Assembly: GCF_050948215.1 (NCBI RefSeq) | Contig: NC_135149.1 | Location: 11,637,001 to 11,701,000 of the forward strand | Reading direction: 5' to 3' | Source of the DNA: Halictus rubicundus | Taxonomy: Eukaryota; Arthropoda; Insecta; Hymenoptera; Halictidae | Length of the DNA: 64,000 nt | Part shown: positions 1 to 12,885 of the stretch, piece by piece | Position numbering within the stretch: position 1 is the first letter of the stretch | How the letters are laid out: each line of letters starts with the position of its first letter | Translations under genes and position numbers: made by a program | The notes under the pieces: generated by a model | The model's input: only the letters and a program-made list of their open reading frames with translations | Databases searched by the model: none | What the model was told of the DNA's origin: nothing

Positions 1-3000
1 ACCCTCTGTTAGGTCAAACCGACCCTGCCATTACTGCTTTCAATGAAGAATAAATATTTCCACAATTCGATGAGCAAATTTTCTACTTTTCCACTTCGAA
101 AAACTCGCAGTGAATTTTATATTGCAGGAACTTCGTACAGTAATTTTTGCTCGCTTTAACGAGAGTCCGAAAAATTAGAAAACCAAGATATCATCGTTAA
201 ACGTCGGTTCCAAGTAAAACAGCAAACTGTTCAACATTTTCTACTGTAACGAACTTCAATCAAATCCCACATCACAGAAACCACTGGAAATAATCTGTAT
301 GAATTCTCGCAGTGCGAAAGGAAAAATGACAGAACAACCCGCACAGGTCGAATCAGTTGAAACTTTCGTTTCAAGCGAGAGATGCACACCATCGAATAAT
401 CTAGTCCATCCGAATCGACGGGAATCCGTAAGATTACTCGAAGGTACTTAACAAACAGGTGTAAAGAATAAAGTTCCGGCTGCCCGGCTCGGATCCATTG
501 AATCGGTGTCGAGTTTCGGCGGCCATTCTTGGCTGCTTTTCGGTGAAGCGTTTGAGCGCGCGTTAAGCTCCGCCGTCGAAGAGTTCTCAGCAGCGGGTTT
601 CGGGTAACGGAACGCTCGGCAAAAGCGCATCCCGTTTCCCGTAAGCGTTTACCGTTCGGCCAATAGTTGGACGCAGACGCTTTCAGAGCTGTGCCGATTT
701 CCGAGGTTCCTTTCGACCGCTTGATACCGCCTCCAGACGTCCCTGGATTCGCCAAAGCCGAATTTAAAAGAGTACTCTGAGCGCCATTTTTAAGAACCAT
801 ATAGAATTGTTTTCAATCGAAAACAAAACTCAGTAAAGTATCGACATTTTACAGACATATTTACTATTATTTGGAGTGTATGATGTATTTCTACCAAGCC
901 AAAATACTTGAAATTGAGCTATTTCCATTGACGCTCCCTTTGATGTAATTTTTAGTTCTTCTTTGGGATCTTTTAAAATGAGAAGACAATTTCATATCAA
1001 CCTTTCGCACACATATTTACTGTTATTTGGAGTATATAATATATTTATTTCCAGCGAAAATACTTAAAATTACACGAACAAAGTATGCTATTTCAAGCAT
1101 CTGTATCTTTTTTAATTCTACGAATTGAAATAGTTTATTTGCGCAGAAATATTTCTAAAGACTTGATGAAAACAGTAAAAAAATCAGCATTTTTTGAATC
1201 AGAAAAACGGTTTAATCGCAGCAACGGCGTCAACGAATCGACGCGGTTCCTCGAGTTATCCCGCGCAAATAGACATTTAATAATGCATCATCGGGCCAGG
1301 AATTATTAACGCGCGTACCGAGTGGATTAATTGTTTTTTGAATTAATGAAGAGCTGACGCAGCCGGTCTAATGGAAAATGTCCCGCGGTCTCGCCCGTGA
1401 TGCTTCTCGCAAGCTCCTTTGTCGTTGCTAAATATTATTGTTGCAAATATCGTTCCTCGATTAATCCTGTACCGTGCGCGCGAATAAAATCGTTTGAGCA
1501 TCAAAGAATTGAATCGAGAGTTGCTATAATTAATTCGCATACAATATGTAATTACTCGATTCGCTATGTCTGCGATGTTTCTCGCGAGAAGCGCGAAACA
1601 ATTAAAGAATAAATTATCATTAAGGAATTCAAGAATAAAGAGTAAATCACGCTAGTAGTAAAATATTGCGTGAAGCATTAGGACGTTCTATGTCGCTACG
1701 TCTCACGTGTGCATGAGCTACAATTTACGTTCATAAATAATTCATCAACCGAAAATAATTGAAAAATTCATCTCCCGCTCGGAGTTGACTATAGAGCGTA
1801 AAAAATGCACCATTGAGTTAAACTTTACCTCAGGAAACCAGCAATTTTTAACTGTTTTTTATGTAATCCTGTAGATTTTGGTGAAAAAATTCCGAAAATC
1901 CAAGTTTCAATCCTAGGAGATCCAACATGGCGGCGCCCCTTACCTGTTTTATATTGCCCATCTTGTTCCTACGGATATCTAGCACGTACCTCATGTCACT
2001 CCAATTAATAAGTGCGTTAACAACGTGTGATCTCGGCTAAAAATAATTAGAAAAAAGTAATTCGCCGAGATCCGTAATTGCTCGATTCGTTAGATCGAAT
2101 TCCGCGAATAGAGCCAGTTTCGCGGACTTTTCGCGCGGTTCGTTACCGATACGTTTCGATACCCGGAAACAGTGTGTACGAGAGCTTAACGCGTTTTCAC
2201 GTGTCACCGGAGCTCTCTAACAACCGGCCAAATATGATCGTCAAGCAAAGCCTCCGTGGAAAAGTTTCTTCGTGCGTGAGCCGCGGATCGTTCCAATTAT
2301 TTTCTTCCAGGGAAACGATCGCCGCGCGTTCGCATTCTAATAGCGTTAACCGCGATCGTTTGTTCCTGCGAGGGGTCTCACCCAGGCTACCAGGCCACGG
2401 TTTTAATGATCCGACCCCGATAATTAAGCACGCCTGCCTCCTGTCCACGCGAAATTTAATCAACGTCGCGCGCGCGCCTGGAGACGCGCCGGGACAGGAA
2501 AAGCTTTTCCCGAGATTTCTGTATTTAGAACGCTTTTATCAGGAACTCGAACAAGCCCCGACCTCGAATTCCTGCCTATTCCCGGCACACAGAACCTCTC
2601 AGACAATATTAGCTAAATAATGCATGAGCAAAGGCACGCGTGAGCACACGGGACACCTCAGGATTTTCTGGCGGAGTCTGCCGGCGCAGTCCTTTGTGCT
2701 CTCGGAAAAGAGAAACGGTGACGCTTTCGTCTTCAGCTTCGTTTGAATTACAAATTCTTGGCTGGTTCATTCATTCTCTTGATTGAAATTGCTGGAAAAA
2801 TTGGTCATTGGTCAGAGTGAAGATCATTTATCAGAAATCTTCAGTTTGAAGCCTTTCTAACAGTATCTGTTAAAATTCTATAAGTATATTTTATATGCTG
2901 AAAGAGGGAAAAATATTAACCTGATGATTCAATCACAATCCCTCGGATTTTTTGCTGAAATTCTCATAGTTGACAGGAGAATTAGAAAAATTTTTATCTG

Positions 3001-5564
3001 ATAAAAACGATAAATTTTTTCCTCCATATACTTTTATTTATACGATTAAATTTTTGGACTTTACAGAAACTATTTCTTCAAATTCATTGTATAAAGTAAC
3101 CAACAAAATTTTTTTTCGTATGCTTCAGCTTCAATGTTCGTTCTCGATTCCACGAATATCACGATAAAAATTTATTTTATCTTTTAAAAGCTTTTGTTAT
3201 AATTCGATCTTTATGCATACGCAGAAAATGCTGTCGAATAAAGTCCGGCAAAATTAAAATTTTAACGAATCCGTGAGCGAATTTAATATTTTTCCGTTCC
3301 GTAGCAAAAATGTTTGTTAAAGCAAAAAGCTCTGGTTCGTTTGGTTCGTTAACGCGTGGATATGTGCATAAAAGTCTGCAGTCTAGTTACAATAATTGAA
3401 ACGAAAACCTTGTTCATCTTTGATACAGTTTCGTTTCGGTATATTTTAGATGCTGGTACTCATTATAAACGCGTGTACGGTGCAGTCTAGTAATGATTAC
3501 ACTCTCACAGTCTCATAGTATCTAAAACTGTTAATGACGTCTTAGTGGACGAACATCGTTCCTCGACCCACATCGCCGTAACACAAATTTTTCTGAAATT
3601 CTACCATTAATTTTAATATATTTCCATTTCTAAAGAACCTCCGGCTCGTATATACAATTTTTAAACGTTAAAAACTTCCTGGAACTCGTGCAAATAAAAC
3701 TGTTCCTTTCATATTATTTTTGAGCAATTAAAACCACTAATGCTGGAATTAACATTTTACTTTTACCTAGTTACAATCAAGCTTCTGTACTCTAATAATA
3801 TGCTTTATAATAAAAATTTAAGATAATGTTCAATCAAATGTGCAGGCAATAAAACTCCACTTGTTAGTTGGTATCAAAGTACACATTTTTAACTAACCAG
3901 TTACGCAGAAAATAAAATTTTATTGAACCCCGCCATAACGAAGATACAAATTATTTTCTAATCGATTGTGGGGAAATTATCTTCAGAATAAAAATTGCCA
4001 TGAATGTTCAATCAATTACGATAGGAAATAAAATTCTACATTACCTCGAATTTAATATGCTTCGCAATCAAAATTTATAGCCGAGAATTCTGCTGTCTAA
4101 TGATTGAAATAAAACTGAAACAAAGGAATCATAATAGCACAAGGACTAGTGTCGAATACATCGTTTTATGATTGGTTTCGCGTATCTCAGTTATTGTGTC
4201 TGACCATTGCTCGATAATTCTACTTACAGTATTGAACATCCTAGTCCTGAGTGGTACAGAGCGATTTGGTCAGACGCAAGCTGAAGGAATTAGCATTGGC
4301 GGAACGGGGAAAATATATACCTTACCGCAGAGAATACTCGAAGCTAGTAGAAACGTCCAGTCATGGTCAGACATTGGGAAAGCGCATACAAGACGTCCCG
4401 AAGATCGCAATACAATCTAGAACTGTATAATTTGGACAAAATACAAAAAGACTAATGATTGAAATAAAATTGAAACGAGGGTGTATACTCGCAAAATGGT
4501 ATTTGAACGTGTTAGATTGGTATTCTGCGGGCTGCCAGAGGGTTTGCAATCGCCAGATAAATTCGATTAGCCTTCGGCGAAGGTGTTCGCGGTCGTTTTC
4601 GCGTTTCTGCATCGTTGGCTCTCGTTAGTCCGTCGGGGGAAGAGCTCGTTGCGCCGGAAGGGCATTATTCTCTTAACGAGGTAAGACGTATCTCGCGAGA
4701 ACCTCGTCTCTTTCTGCTGTCTCATTCGTTTCGCATCGGCGAGAAGAGAAAGCGGGAAATAGAAAGCCGAAGAGAAAGAGAGAGAGAGAGAGAGACAGAA
4801 AGAGAGTTTCTTTGAGACCCTCCACCGCGAACACGCCCCCGGCAAAACGGATTTTCTAACGACGCCGCTATGAGCCACGCCAAAAAGTCACCGTCTTTCT
4901 CGAAAGCGGCAGAAAAAAAAAGAAAATAGAAAAGAAACGTTCAAAGGAGACGGTGACGAGGCCTTTGCGCGAACTCCGGCGTGCAACTTACCCTCCCTTC
5001 TCTGTCCTTCTCTCTTTCTTTTCTCCCCTCTTTCTTCCCTCCATTTCTCGAAGGTTCGGATTGTCAAAGAATCTCATTCTCTCAAGCTGACTCACTACCG
5101 CCATTTATTATAATCAACGGTTGTTCCGGAAACGAGCGTAATTTCCCACGCGAGAACGAGGAACGGCCTGGGACCTTAAAAGCAACCCCCGACCGGCCTT
5201 CAAACATCATTTCTTGCAATCCGCACTCTTAAATATTCAAACGCTTCCCGCGATCAGGAAACCTTACTTCCTGATATATTTTTTCGGTCCAGCGAATCCT
5301 TTGCAAGCCTCTTTGCGACGAGATTTATCTTCAGTAGAACGAGACATTTGCACAGAATAAAATGAAAATCAATTAACCGAGTGACAATCACGATGCACTC
5401 GTCGATATATGGCAGGGGCGGGGTGGGGTAGAAATTAAGTCAGCGAGGTTATAGTACAAGGCATCAGGGAACATTCAACCGGCACGGACAGTGCATGATA
5501 TCTCCGGGCCAGAAATGCGATTGCCATGAATGTTCAATGACTGATAATCATTCTTGAACCGCAG
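1..5564. other. Non-coding: 5' flank or intron of the + strand gene
   Basis: I see no exon I can support here. Open frames at 231-800 (- strand) and 2078-2620 (+ strand) have no domain, low-complexity code or splice context. The region holds degenerate A/T-rich direct repeats. 'aatgattgaaataaaa' occurs near 4100 and 4452. 'gttcaatcaa' with a following 'aataaaa' occurs near 3829 and 4009. 'attgccatgaatgttcaat' occurs at 3997-4015 and again at 5520-5538, just before the splice acceptor of the next exon. A short GA run lies near 4765-4803. A copy of the dispersed 'cagtcta' repeat lies near 3366-3389. Confidence 0.6.
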
Positions 5565-5840
5565 GATATGGACATGCTGCAACTGTTCGCATCGCCAGCG
5601 GGTCGAGCACTGCTCACCAGTGACAATCGGCCGAGAGGATCGACGTCGACCTCCTCCTTGTCTCGAGAGTCCTCTTCGAGGCTGAAGAGCGGCAGAAGAC
5701 CATCGGGCACTGGTACAGTCAGTGCGCCGACCTCGCCGCCGAGGCAACGAAAATCCAGCGCCGAACTGTACAAAGAGGCTGTCGAGATACTTGGTCTCAC
5801 CTGTTCGTTGACTGATAGCTGCCGATGCATCGACTGCCAG
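5565..5840 (+). CDS. Penultimate coding exon of an unrecognised Ser-rich/Cys-rich protein
   Basis: The exon is 92 codons in phase 0, between an acceptor ending in 'ccgcag' and a strong donor, CAG|GTGAGT, at 5841. It encodes a Ser/Arg/Thr-rich stretch with 'SRESSSRLKSGRRPS' and 'SAPTSPPRQRKSS'. A likely helical segment, 'SAELYKEAVEILGL', follows, and then the start of a cysteine cluster (C-x5-C-x-C-x2-C) at the donor. The frame continues without interruption into 7974-8090, which is strong evidence that both exons are real. An in-frame TGA at 5538-5540 closes the frame upstream. The exon therefore either continues an upstream exon outside the window or more than 5 kb away, or it holds the initiator (ATG at 5568 or 5574), giving a protein of about 129 residues. 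I do not recognise the family. The basic Ser/Pro linker suggests an intracellular, phosphorylatable segment, which is inference. Confidence 0.8.
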
Positions 5841-6601
5841 GTGAGTCTCCTCCGACTACCTCGGTTCCCAACCGATTGTGGAGCATTTTTATTTTTACCA
5901 CCCTGTGCCATTGCATTTTATTCCTTCTGCTTCTTCTTCATCTACGTTACATCTTGTTTCATTTATTTTATGCTCTCACGGTCCGAGAAATTTATTCTCC
6001 CATCCTATTGGTGGCCTCTTCCGCTTCCTCTTCGATTCTTTCCCCTGTTAATTTTATTTGATAAAAACTGGTAAAACCGTATATATTTAACGAAACAAAA
6101 ATCGAATACATAAGCTCTCTATAAACCGGAAAAGCACACACTCGAAGTTCTCGACAGTGTCGCTAATTAACTGCGAACAATCCAGGACTTAGCAAAGCGC
6201 ATCGTAAGAGGTTTTCGCTGAAGATCCCTGTGATTCGCGCACAGATCAAGGAACGGGTTAAGAAATTTTTATCCGTCGGAGCCGGAACGCCAATTCCCCC
6301 GGAATAGAAGAACCTCCTCCATCCCCCGGAAACGATTCCAAATCCCAGCAGAATGAGCTCCTCCCTTCCAATTACAAGGATCGAGGGAACAAAAAAAAAG
6401 AATCGAACGTCCCCGGTCCCGTGAATCTCCTCCGCAGTCGGAACGCGCGACGTATAATTGCATCCACTTTGCGAAACCGCTGTAACACGTCGCGCGCAAT
6501 TACAACGAACCAGTATAGTAATCTCCGGAACGAACCGTCGTGGTTGTGTCTCTATTTAAGAAGCAATCGGCTGACCGCCGGTTATAATCACGAACGATCG
6601 A

Positions 6602-6602
<1 letters not shown>

Positions 6603-6637
<35 letters not shown>
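6603..6637. repeat. (CT)n microsatellite
   Basis: About 35 bp of nearly uninterrupted CT dinucleotides in the intron of the + strand gene. Confidence 0.95.
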
Positions 6638-6639
<2 letters not shown>

Positions 6640-7734
6640 ACTCTCTCCCTGGTCTTTTTTTTTTTTTGTTCTATTTTTTCCGTCGCTTGCCCCGCGTAAA
6701 TATTCGAGCGTGTGCCGGTTTTATCGAGGACGCATGGTCCACCGCGGTGCTCTCATTTTTGGAACGGTAATGAAACAGAATGAAACAGCCGGAGGATGGA
6801 AGCACGGTGTCCGAATTTAATTAAAAATTTTATCGCGTTGCCGGCGATCTTTGTAATTGCCACCGCGTGGCCACTCGGCTTTGCGTGCGCTCCCGATTAC
6901 ACCGGGAATTCGAGCTCCTAATGAAACGATCTAGCCATTTCGATGGCAGCTCGAGGCTGTAGATCCGCGACAAACTTGAATATGAAATGTACAATTTGTC
7001 CCTTACGTTAACTTCATATTCGTTCCCGAGTGTAACGCACTAATATCCAGCTTTAATACATAACTAAACCACGTTGCATAGAAATATCGGCGCCATTTAA
7101 AAACACGAATGTAACTGGACGTTTTATCTTTAGCAACAACCGCTTGGCTGCACCTAAAAATCCAAAGTTATTCTTACTCAGTATGAATATGGTTGTAGCC
7201 GGAATGAAAAAGAATATACTGACAATTTGTAAAAATTAAGACATTGAAATCAAATTTTCGATTTTTCCATTCTTTTTTTTTTTTATCTTTAACAGCTTGT
7301 GGAAAGTAGGACAAATTTTATTTTGGCATGATTCCAGGTCCGGCTACAGTTATACATGCGTTGAAAAGGCGCCATTTTTAACTCGTACACCAATTGACCA
7401 ATTTCGATGAAATTATCAGCATGCGTCCAACCTATATGAATCTACAAAACATATTTTTCATATTTTCGTTACAGGTGCATACAGAAAAATTATAAAACGC
7501 AATTTTTACTATTTGTCCTTGCAACTTCGTCTGAACATAATTTTTCCAAAATTTTCATTACACGTCACCTAGAAAACTAAACTATCTAGCTTAGTAGAAA
7601 AACTAAAATCGTTTGATTCGTTCGTATATGTTATTAATAACCTCACTGCGTCCTCTAAGAAGTTCTAATCACTGCAACCATAAAATAAATCGTAGTACAA
7701 GGGGTTGAAGTGTGTGCCATCAATTATGATTGTA

Positions 7735-7899
7735 CAGTGATTTCTCTATACATGTCGCCAAGGCCTGGTATACCGCAGGGTATACCCCGTGAGGGGCCAC
7801 GAAGCTCGACGGGCCTCGGACGCCTAGAAGAGTATATCTCCTGGACGATACAGGACGCTGACAAGACCCGTGTTGTTGACATATATCGAGAGATCACTG
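7735..7899. mobile_element. mariner/Tc1-type MITE, 165 bp
   Basis: The element begins CAGTGATTTCTC and ends with its imperfect inverse, GAGAGATCACTG. The inverted termini match at about 22 of 27 positions. Both ends abut a TA dinucleotide (7733-7734 and 7900-7901), the target duplication of Tc1/mariner elements. The interior has no transposase, so it is non-autonomous. It includes a short self-complementary motif, 'ggtataccgcagggtatacc'. A weaker match to one terminus is at 27534-27560 ('tacagtgattatcgatat'). Confidence 0.7.
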
Positions 7900-7973
7900 T
7901 ATCTTGTTTGGCGTCTTATAAATAAGAAATTGAAGTTTCGAACGAGGCATACTAACGACTTCACTCTTTCTAG

Positions 7974-8090
7974 AGCAACTACTTCGACTGCGACGACGAC
8001 TGCGGGGACGCGAGAACGGAATTGGCTGCGGGCACTCCTATTCTACTGGACCACGCTTTGTCGCATCCGCTGACATGTTCCATACAGTAG
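7974..8090 (+). CDS. Last coding exon of the Ser-rich/Cys-rich protein
   Basis: The exon is 39 codons including TAG at 8088-8090. It begins in phase 0 right after acceptor 'tttctag'. The first residues, SNYFDCDDDCGD, continue the cysteine cluster of the previous exon, giving C-x5-C-x-C-x2-C-x6-C-x3-C across the junction. The tail ends in 'LDHALSHPLTCSIQ'. The tight Cys spacing and acidic loop look like a small metal-binding or disulfide knot, but I cannot assign a family. The tail is compact and non-repetitive, unlike the chance frames nearby. The GA-rich sequence after the stop is probably 3' UTR. Confidence 0.8.
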   Translation, partial: SNYFDCDDDCGDARTELAAGTPILLDHALSHPLTCSIQ

Positions 8091-8201
8091 CAGCCGACCG
8101 TCGCGTAAACATTCCGAAATCGGCCCACTGTTAACCCGCTCCGCCGCATCCACGAGCAAGTAAAGAGGAGAAACCCTTCGAGACGAAGCGGACAGAGAGA
8201 G

Positions 8202-8206
<5 letters not shown>

Positions 8207-8236
<30 letters not shown>
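8207..8236. repeat. (GA)n microsatellite
   Basis: An AG dinucleotide run in the probable 3' UTR of the + strand gene. Shorter GA/GAAA runs precede it from about 8192. Confidence 0.95.
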
Positions 8237-8241
<5 letters not shown>

Positions 8242-8756
8242 CGAAAGAAAATTATTCGACGCGTGGCGCTTCGATCTCGATGTTCAAACGCTTCGACGAC
8301 GATCGACGTGAACAGTGTCAAAAGGCAAATCGAGTCAACAAAGAGAATCTCTACGATAAAATAGGAGCAGCAGCGAGAGCACACATCTCGACAAAACGAA
8401 CGTGAAACGCCGAAGACTTGCACGACGGTCTTGAATCATGCTCCATTGACCACCACCCTCGAGCTTCTTCTTGCGGTCTTGATTAGATTGATTGCGTTTC
8501 GCGACAAATAAGCTCGACCCATGTGTTCAGTTCGGCGCACGCTGCCGGCGGAAGCTTCAACGTTTTTACCGATCTGCCAATTAACGAGGCAAATTTCAAT
8601 CGCTATTAACCGAGATCGATCCCTCGGTGACGTCTTCTCGCCTTTTCCACTGTTCTAGATACTCTGTCGATCGGTTCACTCGTCAGGCTATATTCATAGA
8701 GTCAAAACAGTGTTATTCGACGTTTCTCTGTCTCAGAAACCAATTTTTCTAATTGG

Positions 8757-8792
8757 TACGTATATATACATATATGTATATACAATATATGT

Positions 8793-8840
<48 letters not shown>
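8757..8840. repeat. (TA)n microsatellite
   Basis: A TA-dominated tract of about 84 bp. The first 40 bp are interrupted by TACA/TATG units and the last 43 bp are pure TA. It is self-complementary and likely to extrude. Confidence 0.95.
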
Positions 8841-8843
<3 letters not shown>

Positions 8844-9840
8844 TTTTCGAAGGAAGAACAACTCCGCCGGCAGTGTACGCGTACCAAAGCGTTTTCTAGA
8901 GAACAGAGACCTCTGTAAAAATTCTGTAAAGTATTCCTGCGCCTGAGTTGCGTCGACTGTTCGACGCAAGGTATATACGTTCTAAGAGTTTTCTACCTGG
9001 ATTTTTCGTTCGGTTGCCGTGCATTTCCCGACCATTTCTCGCATAAAAACAGTACAATGAATGATTTGCTGTCGACCAGTGTAATTTACGGACAATATCA
9101 GCGGTATAAGTGACACTCAATCGTTCGATGTAATTATGTTCTACTTGTTCGTACGACGCTTCGAGACAACGGCGTACAAAAATCTTCCGCGGATCGAGAT
9201 CGCCGGTCGCGGAAATCCGGCGGTGAATCCCGGAGAAACGGTCTCTCGTGTATCTTCTACACGGCCGTCGATAACGCGCAGTAAAAGATTCTAATTACAT
9301 CGTTCGCGAACGCGAGACCAGCGACAAATCGAATCTCGGCCTGGCTCAAGAAATCGGACGAATTCGACGCACGCACGCCAAAACGATGACACGCGGCAAA
9401 TTGCGGATTACAATTAGCGGTAACGATCGTTTGCTAGGTGACAGTTGAACGTTTTTGTCGAAACGCGACGATTCTGTATTATTATATTACATACGTACTC
9501 GTGGTTGCGTACACGGAATATTTATTACACGTTTTATTATCAATTCCGTACTATGGTTACCATTATTGCCGGACTGCGGACTTTCATGCAAATCATTTTC
9601 GAAGTCGATCAAAAGAAACAGAGAGATTACAATATACTTTAGATTTGCAAATTAATTCGTAGCCCTTTCTTCAGGAACTTAGTGATATTATTCTACTCTC
9701 CAGAATGATCCCCACCACTTTCTATGCTTGCGAGCAATCAATTCCAACATGGTGGTTGAAAGACTTAAACTCGGAACGAAGTTGCGATCGATTAGAAGAG
9801 CCACGAATTAATTCGTACGCCAAGTAGTTCTTTCGATGAT

Positions 9841-9941
9841 TTCAACAAGTCAAAAATAATGTAACAGTACTCTTAAATTCTTCTGATGTATTCTCGTTTC
9901 TTCCATTTTTGCCATAAAGCATTAAATCCGCAGTCTATTTA
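9841..9941 (+). repeat. Dispersed 'cagtcta' repeat, copy
   Basis: A diverged copy in which 'aataatgtaacagtactcttaaatt' is followed by 'attaaatccgcagtcta'. The same order of motifs is found near 32640, 33750, 37550 and 42040. Confidence 0.6.
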
Positions 9942-10305
9942 CCCTTACTCGATCCAACCCTCTGTATGCTATGCCGGAGTCATGCGTGACCCGTCGCGGT
10001 GGGGACAAGAGCGACCGTTAATATGAACAATTTTATTCCGATATAAAACGACGGTTTTTATTTCGTAATAAGAAAATCGTAGCCCCTCTTCTTTTTCCTC
10101 TATATCCGAAATACGACGAAAGCCGGTCCCGAGCCATCGCCTTATATCGAAAGAAAACTGTAGTGAAATATCGGTGTGGGTCAGAAATGACTCTGGCATA
10201 GGACCTAGAACTCGCAGGAGTCCGAGGGTTAAGTATCTAGTAAGGTGTGTTGTAGGACGATTAGGGTTCGCGAGGAACGACAAGGCGGAAATGAATAGGC
10301 GAACT

Positions 10306-10310
<5 letters not shown>

Positions 10311-10352
<42 letters not shown>
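10311..10352. repeat. (GA)n microsatellite
   Basis: About 42 bp of GA repeats. Confidence 0.95.
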
Positions 10353-10354
<2 letters not shown>

Positions 10355-10417
10355 AATCTATAACGAGAGGAGTGTAAGGTTATATAAATATATTATATTT
10401 ATAATATATATATAGAA

Positions 10418-10453
<36 letters not shown>
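10418..10453. repeat. (GA)n microsatellite
   Basis: About 36 bp of GA with one GAAA interruption, 65 bp after the previous array. The two are separated by an AT-rich 'tatataaatatatta' stretch. Confidence 0.95.
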
Positions 10454-10454
<1 letters not shown>

Positions 10455-11518
10455 TAAGCTGTACGTCGATATGTTGAGTATATGAGTGCGATTGAGTTTT
10501 ATAAAACTAACCTTGCGTTAAGTGTTCTGGGTTCAGTTAATAACGCGTTGACTGCCGCATCGATTCTCCTGTCGGAGGACATCGTTAATTTTAATGAGGT
10601 CACGAAGTTACCTTTTCGAACTTCGCGGCTCGGTTAACAGGATTAAGCGTTCATTGGTGCTGCGCGCCATTCGAGCATTGTGTTGCCATCGAACGGGCTC
10701 GCCAAAGTCGCAACGCTTCCCTCGTGTCGGTCTTTGTACCTTTTCTTTGACAGCTGTCGTGGAACATCGTTGCGAACTCTGCACTGTTTTTGGCGGAAAT
10801 TTGGACATAAGGAATTAAATTGGGCCACAATCGACGCTCAATTCTAGCGAGATTTAGTTCCCAATTTAATTCATATATTTTATCAGGGAAAATTATAACT
10901 AGAGGTAATGGGTCGAGTCAAATTGATCCTAACAGTGCACGATAGTTATGGAAATTATCGTGTCACTGAGAATGACTTCGTTGCACACAATTCTTATGGT
11001 TATTGACGAATTTATTATGTGAAGAATCATAGTGGTCTAAAAACTACTAAATATATTCACTGTTAACGTGTTAACTTTGTTACGTTTCATGCACCGAAAA
11101 CGTGAAAAATCTGTTTCGCAATAATGTTATATCCACACAAGAGAGTAGTGCTATCGGGCGTTGAAGCCATTTTTAATTGTTAATATGAAGTTAACATAAA
11201 AATACGACGGCTTTTAACGAGTTCGCTCGAGACAAAAATAATTTTCGTTCTACACAGCCTCTCCCGGCGGTAAATAATCTTCTATTTTGACAAAATGCTA
11301 TATCCAATTAGGAGAGCATTAATTGATTGCTCAAACGCTCTGTTGCGTCCTTCTTCGCGCAGCGTTCCCCTTTTGAGACTGTCGAAGTGATGACAGTCGG
11401 ACTGACGGTTGGATGACAGTCGGATAACAGACGGACTGTCCTCCGTCTGTCTTCGATTAGTTGTAATACAATCTACAGTGTTTTGTGAACGATGCTCGGA
11501 GTATAGGCGATTTAAAAC

Positions 11519-11610
11519 CGATTGCTCAAGGTTCTCTTGATCCCCCCACCGTCATCCTCTAAAGGCGTGGCTAAAACGATGGTGGGAAAAGCGACCTTGA
11601 GCAGTGAATC
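11519..11610 (+). other. Stable imperfect hairpin, about 90 nt
   Basis: GCTCAAGGT at about 11524-11532 pairs with ACCTTGAGC near 11593-11602. CCCACCGTC near 11545-11553 pairs with GATGGTGGG near 11578-11586. The two 9-bp stems are separated by an asymmetric internal loop and capped by a loop of about 25 nt. Size and shape are compatible with a pre-miRNA or a very small inverted-repeat element. The sequence alone shows no expression or conservation, and I recognise no known miRNA in either arm. Confidence 0.4.
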
Positions 11611-12885
11611 CCAGTTCGACTATAGTTCGGAGGATTTTTCGAAAGTTCTCTTTGATTCGATATACGGAGTACACCTGTGCCAATCATAGAGATAATATAT
11701 ACGAGTGCGACAGTCAACGCCGGTGAACGTAAATGATAACTATAAACGACGTAACGATAAACGAAGCTAGGCCTGAGTTACATAGGATCGTGGGTGAACT
11801 GAAACACGCGACGAAAGCGAGAACGGACGAGCGAAAGCGCCGAGAGAAAGTGGAATGATGGAACGTGTCTGTGAATGGCTATGGGGGGAGGGGGTGTAGC
11901 GTTATGGTGTAAATCTGTGTTAAAAGAGGGAGGAGACTCGCGTTCATGGATGCAAGTGCCAAACTAAAGTTTAATCGTGCGAGGCTCGTAAGCTTAGTTC
12001 ATTAACGAATCGCAGACGAGCCACAGACCAAAGGTGCAACCTAATCAATACGTAATATCTGAACGAATACTCCTCATCGGAGAACAACAAACGCTTGCAG
12101 ACACGACTTCAATTGTCTAGGTTGTTTTCTAGCGTGACGAATTCGAGATTGATATTTTTGTAAAATCCTCGAAATCCGATTAATTATGAACGAAGCGATC
12201 GATCTTTTGGTCCGCGTGGATCTCGTCTGCGATCGAGACACGTCTCTCCTTGGAGTATCTAGATTACAATACCGATGGTGATACGGCCGAGGATCCAGTT
12301 AGTTTTGTTAATCTTTTTAATCTTGTTACACGAACACGTTACTGTCTATCGTGACATACCTTGTTGCTAAGTCTCTCCGTGATCCAGGAATCGATCGTGA
12401 CCCGTGTCGGTCGATCCCGGTGCATGCGACATTAACGTGCACGAGACGAATCCCCCAGGCGTTCTGATCGAGTTTTATACGTCTACGGCGGCGAATCCAA
12501 AGCTTTTTTATCCTTCGATCGTGTTACGGTGTACGTACGATACGCGTGCAGGACAAAATCGATGCACACAAGCACGCGCACGAAAGAGAGTGCGAAGTAC
12601 GCAATGCACTTTGATCCTTACAGCTCGGTGCTGTCTGACATCGTCCCGAGGATCTGCCAACGCTATACGATCACAATTCTGTCGATAATCGAACGTTTCG
12701 TCTTCCCAACTCTACGGCCTCTCAATGATTAGTATTTTGTCCCTAGAAAAAAGTCCCTAGCGATAAGGGTGAAAACATCCCCTGAAGTTCACCATCTTCG
12801 TCACCATCTCTCTATGATTATTCAACAATAACGCGAATCATTGAGAAATATTATCCTTACTGTGATCCGTAACATGATCAATACA

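Larger units (their letters stand above)
5841..7973 (+). other. Intron between the two + strand exons
   Basis: The 2.13-kb intron runs from donor GTGAGT to acceptor 'ctttctag'. It contains a CT microsatellite at 6603-6637, a poly-T stretch after it, and a mariner-type miniature element at 7735-7899. I see no further exon. Confidence 0.75.

Noticed and set aside
231..800. 189-codon - strand frame
   Set aside because: Arg/Ser/Leu-rich translation with no motif and overlapping open frames in other registers; looks like chance.
2078..2620. 180-codon + strand frame
   Set aside because: No domain, no low-complexity signature of a real protein, and an overlapping frame on the other strand.
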